Positions 5,427 to 8,409 of a stretch of 8,409 bases of DNA are shown here, one piece after another; within the stretch, counting starts at the first letter, position 1; each line of letters opens with the position of its first letter. The notes beneath the pieces were generated by a model. The model saw only the letters and a program-made list of their open reading frames with translations, was not told the origin of the DNA and ran no database searches. Where the stretch lies: positions 19,611 to 28,019 of the forward strand of contig JAHXHT010000003.1 in NCBI GenBank assembly GCA_025656435.1. Reading direction: 5' to 3'. The stretch is from Candidatus Thiodiazotropha sp. (ex Gloverina cf. vestifex) (GTDB lineage Bacteria; Pseudomonadota; Gammaproteobacteria; Chromatiales; Chromatiaceae). The translations under genes were made by a program, and so were the position numbers.

Positions 5427-7244
5427 ATGTTACGCAAAATACTCCTGCCCACCATCTTTATGGTGCTGGGCTACGGTTTCTGGGTCAGCCCAGATTTCAA
5501 GGAGATCGCCGCAGGTGTGGCGATTTTCCTGTTCGGTATGTTGTCTCTTGAAGAGGGCTTCAAGGCTTTTACCGGCGGTATTCTGGAGAGGATTCTTCAG
5601 CGTACCACCAACAGGCTTTGGAAGAGTGTGAGTTTCGGCATCCTCACCACCACGGTGATGCAGTCGAGTTCTCTGGTCTCGGTAATTACCATCTCCTTCC
5701 TGAGCGCGGGTCTGATCGGGTTGGCTTCGGGTATCGGCATCATCTTTGGTGCCAACCTGGGGACCACCACTGGCGCCTGGCTGGTGGCGGGCTTCGGTCT
5801 CAAGGTCAAGATATCAGCCTACGCCATGCCGATGTTGGTGTTTGGCATCGTGCTGGTGTTCCAGAAATCAAAATCCCTGAAAGGTGCCGGTTATATCCTC
5901 GCTGGGCTCGGCTTTTTGTTCCTCGGTATTCACTACATGAAGGAGGGGTTTGAGGCCTTCAAGGATGCCATCGATCTGGCCGCCTATGCCATGCCGGGGC
6001 TCAAAGGTCTGCTTGTCTATACTCTGCTGGGGGCTGCCGCGACGGTGGTGATGCAGTCGAGTCACGCCACCCTGGTGTTGATCATCACTGCACTGGCTGC
6101 GCAACAGATCAGTTACGAGAATGCCTTGGCCTTGGCGATTGGTGCCAATGTGGGGACCACCATCACCGCGATTCTCGGCGCCATGAGTTCCAACGTACAG
6201 GGACGCCGTCTGGCGGGAGCACACCTGATCTTCAATGTCACGACGGGTATTGTGGCTATTGTCTTTATTCAGCAGTTTCTGCTGGCGGTCAACGGACTCA
6301 GTGACAGTCTGGGGATTGCGCAAGACGACTACACCATGAAGTTGGCTATGTTCCATACCCTGTTCAATATGGCGGGTGTCATCATCATGCTGCCTTTTAC
6401 CGGTAAGTTGGTGACATTGCTCGAACGTGTGCTGAGCAAGCGCGAGCGCCTGGTAGACGAGCCCCTGTATCTCAATGAAGCCGCCATGGAGCTGCCGGAG
6501 TCAGCCATGCAGGCCCTGCGCAATGAGATGGGGCATCTGTTCGAGAATGCCTATGAATTGATCGTCTCTGCATTGAGCCTCAAGCCTGAGAAGCTTCGCT
6601 CCTCACAAGATCTCAAGCAGCTGGTGGCGGCAAGTCCCGAGGTGGAGAAGATCAATATTGATGATATTTATGACCGTCGCATCAAAGTTCTCTATAGCGC
6701 CATCATTGCCTATATCAGCCAGGTGCAATCCAGCGCATCGGAACACTTTGGTGAGGAGCTCTACCAGTTGCGGATGGCGAGCCGGAATATCGTCGAAGCG
6801 GTAAAAGACATCAAGCATTTGCAAAAAAACCTGGTCAGCTTCTCTCAATCACCCAACGATAAGATACGAGAACAATACAACAATCTGCGACTGCAATTGG
6901 CGGTGGTGTTGCGGGAACTGGCAGAGGCGCGAGTAGATGAGGCTGAGGGGATTTCACTGCTGTCACTTGATAGTATCCAGGTTGTCATCGAAGAGGGTGA
7001 CGTCACGGCAAACGGTGAATTGGACCGGTTGATCAGAGAGGATTCGATCAGTGCCGAGATGGCAACCTCCTTGATGAATGACAGTGCCTATGCCTATGAT
7101 GTGGCAGATAATCTGATACAGATGGCCCGTATTCTCTTTGCGCCGTCAGAGCGGGAGTTACGTGAGGTGGAAAACGAACTGTTGTTGAACGAAGAAGAGA
7201 TCGACGAGCTCCTCAAGGCCGAGGACGAAGAAGGCTCCAACTAA
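5427..7244 (+). CDS. Na+/phosphate cotransporter (NptA/YjbB family) with C-terminal PhoU-like domain
   Basis: This 605-residue inner-membrane protein belongs to the Na/Pi cotransporter II (SLC34-like) family. The membrane part covers about residues 1-335 and contains the two inverted family repeats, each with a QSS motif and a GAN.GTT motif: TTTVMQSSS (74-82) with GANLGTT (108-114), and ATVVMQSSHA (205-214) with GANVGTT (239-245). A soluble helical region of about 355-575 looks like a PhoU-type helical bundle, a common fusion in this family. The last 32 residues (574-605) hold 14 Asp/Glu. The start has GAGG seven bases upstream. Together with the adjacent PiT gene the cell has two unrelated phosphate symporters under apparently common control. 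Members related to E. coli YjbB have been linked to phosphate export, so direction is not certain. Confidence 0.93.
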   Translation: MLRKILLPTIFMVLGYGFWVSPDFKEIAAGVAIFLFGMLSLEEGFKAFTGGILERILQRTTNRLWKSVSFGILTTTVMQSSSLVSVITISFLSAGLIGLASGIGIIFGANLGTTTGAWLVAGFGLKVKISAYAMPMLVFGIVLVFQKSKSLKGAGYILAGLGFLFLGIHYMKEGFEAFKDAIDLAAYAMPGLKGLLVYTLLGAAATVVMQSSHATLVLIITALAAQQISYENALALAIGANVGTTITAILGAMSSNVQGRRLAGAHLIFNVTTGIVAIVFIQQFLLAVNGLSDSLGIAQDDYTMKLAMFHTLFNMAGVIIMLPFTGKLVTLLERVLSKRERLVDEPLYLNEAAMELPESAMQALRNEMGHLFENAYELIVSALSLKPEKLRSSQDLKQLVAASPEVEKINIDDIYDRRIKVLYSAIIAYISQVQSSASEHFGEELYQLRMASRNIVEAVKDIKHLQKNLVSFSQSPNDKIREQYNNLRLQLAVVLRELAEARVDEAEGISLLSLDSIQVVIEEGDVTANGELDRLIREDSISAEMATSLMNDSAYAYDVADNLIQMARILFAPSERELREVENELLLNEEEIDELLKAEDEEGSN

Positions 7245-7256
7245 CCAGGACATGCT

Positions 7257-7505
7257 ATGACCAGTGAGAAGCTCATCGACAAATTTCATGCGTTGCTCAA
7301 CATGGAGCGACGCAAGCAGAAAGAGAAACGAGACAAGATCCGTGCCCTGCTGAAAAAGCTTAAAAAGCAACAGATGGTGCTTAAGGCCAAGCTGGAGAAA
7401 GAGCAGAGTTCCGATGACCGCAAGCGTACGAAGCGTAATCTAAAGGTCATACAGGCTCAGCGTAAAAAAGGTATTAAACTGTGTAAAAGCATCAAGTGTA
7501 AGTAG
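7257..7505 (+). CDS. Small, very basic helical protein of unknown function
   Basis: I do not recognise a named family. The 82-residue product contains 30 Lys/Arg and only 9 Asp/Glu. It appears almost entirely helical, with a coiled-coil-like stretch at about 16-50 (ALLKKLKKQQMVLKAKLEKE at 30-49) and a C-terminus with two cysteines (C76, C81: LCKSIKCK). There is no signal peptide or membrane segment. It is supported as a gene by AGGA six bases before the ATG, a 12-bp gap to the Na+/Pi transporter and a 1-bp overlap with the next frame. Such charge suits binding to nucleic acid, polyphosphate or an acidic protein surface such as the acidic tail of the upstream transporter. These roles are inference only. 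Confidence 0.75.
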   Translation: MTSEKLIDKFHALLNMERRKQKEKRDKIRALLKKLKKQQMVLKAKLEKEQSSDDRKRTKRNLKVIQAQRKKGIKLCKSIKCK

Positions 7506-7798
7506 TGTCTGGTGGGGGAAGCAAACCGGACACAAAAACAGCCATGCGCCAACTGATTCGGCAGGTACGCGAGGCAATTCCATTCGACCTTTCCGAAGAA
7601 AAGATTTGTGGCGATACCTGCCAGGGTTGCTCCAGCAAGCTATTGATCTATTTGGAGACGGAGCTGGACGCATGGGAGATTAAACTGGCGGATGGCATCA
7701 TCCCAAATTTCGGTGATCTTGATCGTTTGGCGAGACAGAGCAAGAAAATCCATCATGCACTGGAGCAGAATGGCCTGCTTGCCGGCCGGGAGCATTGA
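7505..7798 (+). CDS. Small conserved-looking protein with CxxxCxxC motif, function unknown
   Basis: The product is 97 residues if the GTG at 7505 is used. That GTG shares its G with the preceding stop (TAGTG), suggesting coupled translation. An in-frame ATG at 7544 would give 84 residues and starts right where the protein becomes well structured (MRQLIRQVREAIPFDLSEEK). Neither start has a well-placed ribosome site, so the start is uncertain. Three cysteines form CxxxCxxC (C35, C39, C42 in ICGDTCQGCSSK), followed by an amphipathic helical part with WEIKLADGIIPNFGDLDRLA (57-76). The motif could hold zinc or an iron-sulfur cluster, or be redox active; with three cysteines any metal site would need a further ligand. 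It is probably the last gene of the phosphate operon. I recall no assigned function. Confidence 0.75.
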   Translation: MSGGGSKPDTKTAMRQLIRQVREAIPFDLSEEKICGDTCQGCSSKLLIYLETELDAWEIKLADGIIPNFGDLDRLARQSKKIHHALEQNGLLAGREH

Positions 7799-7982
7799 TC
7801 AACTCCAGTACCCCTTCAACAGAAGATAAAAAACTCATTCTGGGGAGATGATCGCCGCTGGAAATATTCTTTTACATTAGCTACTTGCCCAATTACAGGT
7901 AGTGGTATGCCTGGATTTTTTCTGTAGAGAAAGTACACCTACGCTTTTTTAGTCACCCTCCCTTATCCCGACGTTTCCGATC
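7799..7982. other. Non-coding intergenic stretch
   Basis: No frame with coding character and no recognisable RNA gene were seen between the CxxxCxxC gene and the direct repeat ahead of the His-rich gene. The only structured element noted is a weak terminator candidate near its middle. Confidence 0.6.
7896..7921 (+). terminator. Weak terminator candidate downstream of the phosphate operon
   Basis: CAGG (7896-7899) can pair with CCTG (7910-7913), with a 10-base loop, followed by GA and six T residues (7916-7921). The stem is only 4 bp, so intrinsic termination would be poor. It is listed because of its position about 100 bp after the last operon gene. Confidence 0.25.
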
Positions 7983-8001
7983 CATTCAGCTTTCATTCAG
8001 C
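7983..8001 (+). promoter_or_regulatory. Perfect direct repeat CATTCAGC at 11-bp spacing
   Basis: CATTCAGC occurs at 7983-7990 and again at 7994-8001, separated by TTT, so equivalent bases are 11 bp apart, one helical turn. This is the layout bound by OmpR/PhoB-family response regulators as head-to-tail dimers. A possible -10 element, CATAAG (8010-8015), lies 8 bp after the second copy and no good -35 is present. The repeat therefore probably covers the -35 region of an activator-dependent promoter for the His-rich protein gene. The cognate regulator is not in this window. Confidence 0.5.
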
Positions 8002-8033
8002 CAGTCCTCCATAAGCTTAAGACGAAGCTCAGC

Positions 8034-8041
8034 TAAGGAGG
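8034..8041 (+). promoter_or_regulatory. Near-perfect ribosome binding site of the His-rich protein gene
   Basis: TAAGGAGG is fully complementary to the 16S rRNA 3' end and ends 6 bases before the ATG at 8048. It is the strongest ribosome site in the window. CCTCC (8006-8010) upstream could pair with GGAGG (8037-8041) across a 26-base loop, but this is only a possibility. Confidence 0.85.
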
Positions 8042-8047
8042 CTTTCC

Positions 8048-8338
8048 ATGAATCGTAAAGCATTAATTCTCGGCACCGTGCTGGCAGCGTCATTGGCGTT
8101 TGGCTCCACGGCACAAGCACATGATGACTATGACTACCCCTACGGATTATTGGGTGGGTTGTGGCTCGGTTTGCATCTGAACAACGACAATTCCTATGGT
8201 CACGGACATCGGCATGGTTATCGCTATCGGGACAGACATGACCACTATCGTCATCGCGAATATCGTCGCAGTGACAGTCATGGGTATCAGCGTCGTGACA
8301 AGCACAAGCGTCATCCGTTGATCGCCATGGAAGGCTGA
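8048..8338 (+). CDS. Small secreted His/Tyr/Arg-rich protein, function unknown
   Basis: The 96-residue product begins with a clear Sec signal peptide: NRK, a hydrophobic core, then a TAQA end, with likely cleavage after A24 before HDDYD. The predicted mature part of 72 residues has 11 His, 9 Tyr and 11 Arg and no Cys. A short hydrophobic Gly/Leu patch (YGLLGGLWLGLHL, 32-44) is followed by a low-complexity tail of His, Arg and Tyr (for example GHGHRHGYRYRDRHDHYRHR, 51-70). This composition suits metal binding (Zn, Cu, Ni) or envelope attachment in the periplasm, but no homologous family is recognised. It is monocistronic in this window, with a strong ribosome site and a probable regulated promoter. 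Composition differs sharply from neighbours because of low complexity, not necessarily transfer. Confidence 0.8.
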   Translation: MNRKALILGTVLAASLAFGSTAQAHDDYDYPYGLLGGLWLGLHLNNDNSYGHGHRHGYRYRDRHDHYRHREYRRSDSHGYQRRDKHKRHPLIAMEG

Positions 8339-8409
8339 AAGCCGAGGTGATTAGTCCCCGATAGGCGTAGGCGCGGTTGTATGGCCGTAATTGTGACTGT
8401 TAGGGAACG
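8339..8409. other. Short 3' flank, nothing identified
   Basis: The last 71 bases after the His-rich gene show no convincing hairpin with T-tract, ribosome site or coding frame. They are cut by the window end. Confidence 0.5.

Noticed and set aside
5868..6356. A 162-codon minus-strand frame inside the Na+/Pi transporter gene
   Set aside because: It is antisense to conserved membrane motifs of the transporter, has no domain and no ribosome site context of note.
7782..7789. Palindrome CCGGCCGG near the end of the CxxxCxxC gene
   Set aside because: It is short, within coding sequence, and has no loop or T-tract. No regulatory role is indicated.

Overview
The window looks like a chromosomal segment of a gammaproteobacterium. 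The proA, nadD and rsfS products and the two phosphate transporters are all of the type found there. The gene set would suit a Chromatiales-like or sulfur-oxidising lineage, but that finer placement is a guess from gene order and protein style, not a demonstrated assignment. All seven confident genes and both less certain small genes lie on the + strand. I saw no RNA gene, insertion sequence, CRISPR array or phage gene.

Layout. (1) Positions 1-77 hold a perfect 7-bp tandem repeat, cut by the window edge, that decays into a second heptad-like sequence. About 170 bp of non-coding leader follow. (2) Positions 245-2613 are a housekeeping block: proA (proline synthesis), nadD (NAD synthesis) and rsfS (ribosome silencing factor). 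(3) Positions 2620-3585 encode a WYL-domain transcriptional regulator, in the slot after rsfS where rlmH usually lies. (4) Positions 3586-3807 are a regulatory intergenic region. It contains three 7-bp half-sites at exact 11-bp spacing that match the PhoB (Pho box) architecture on the minus strand. (5) Positions 3808-7798 are a probable phosphate operon: a PiT-family transporter, a Na+/Pi cotransporter with a C-terminal PhoU-like domain, a very basic 82-residue protein, and a small protein with a CxxxCxxC motif. (6) Positions 7799-8047 are non-coding. Near the end they carry a perfect 8-bp direct repeat at 11-bp spacing, just ahead of (7) a small secreted His/Tyr/Arg-rich protein at 8048-8338. 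The last 71 bases show nothing I can name.

How the parts fit. The most interesting region is the phosphate block. Two unrelated secondary phosphate importers sit in tandem, one carries a PhoU-like regulatory domain with an acidic tail, and two uncharacterised small proteins follow with almost no spacing. The Pho-box-like array in front points the opposite way from the genes. Because low-affinity Pit systems can be repressed by PhoB, this suggests phosphate-dependent repression rather than the usual activation. The second notable site is the 11-bp-phased repeat ahead of the secreted His-rich protein, which looks like a binding site for an OmpR/PhoB-family response regulator.
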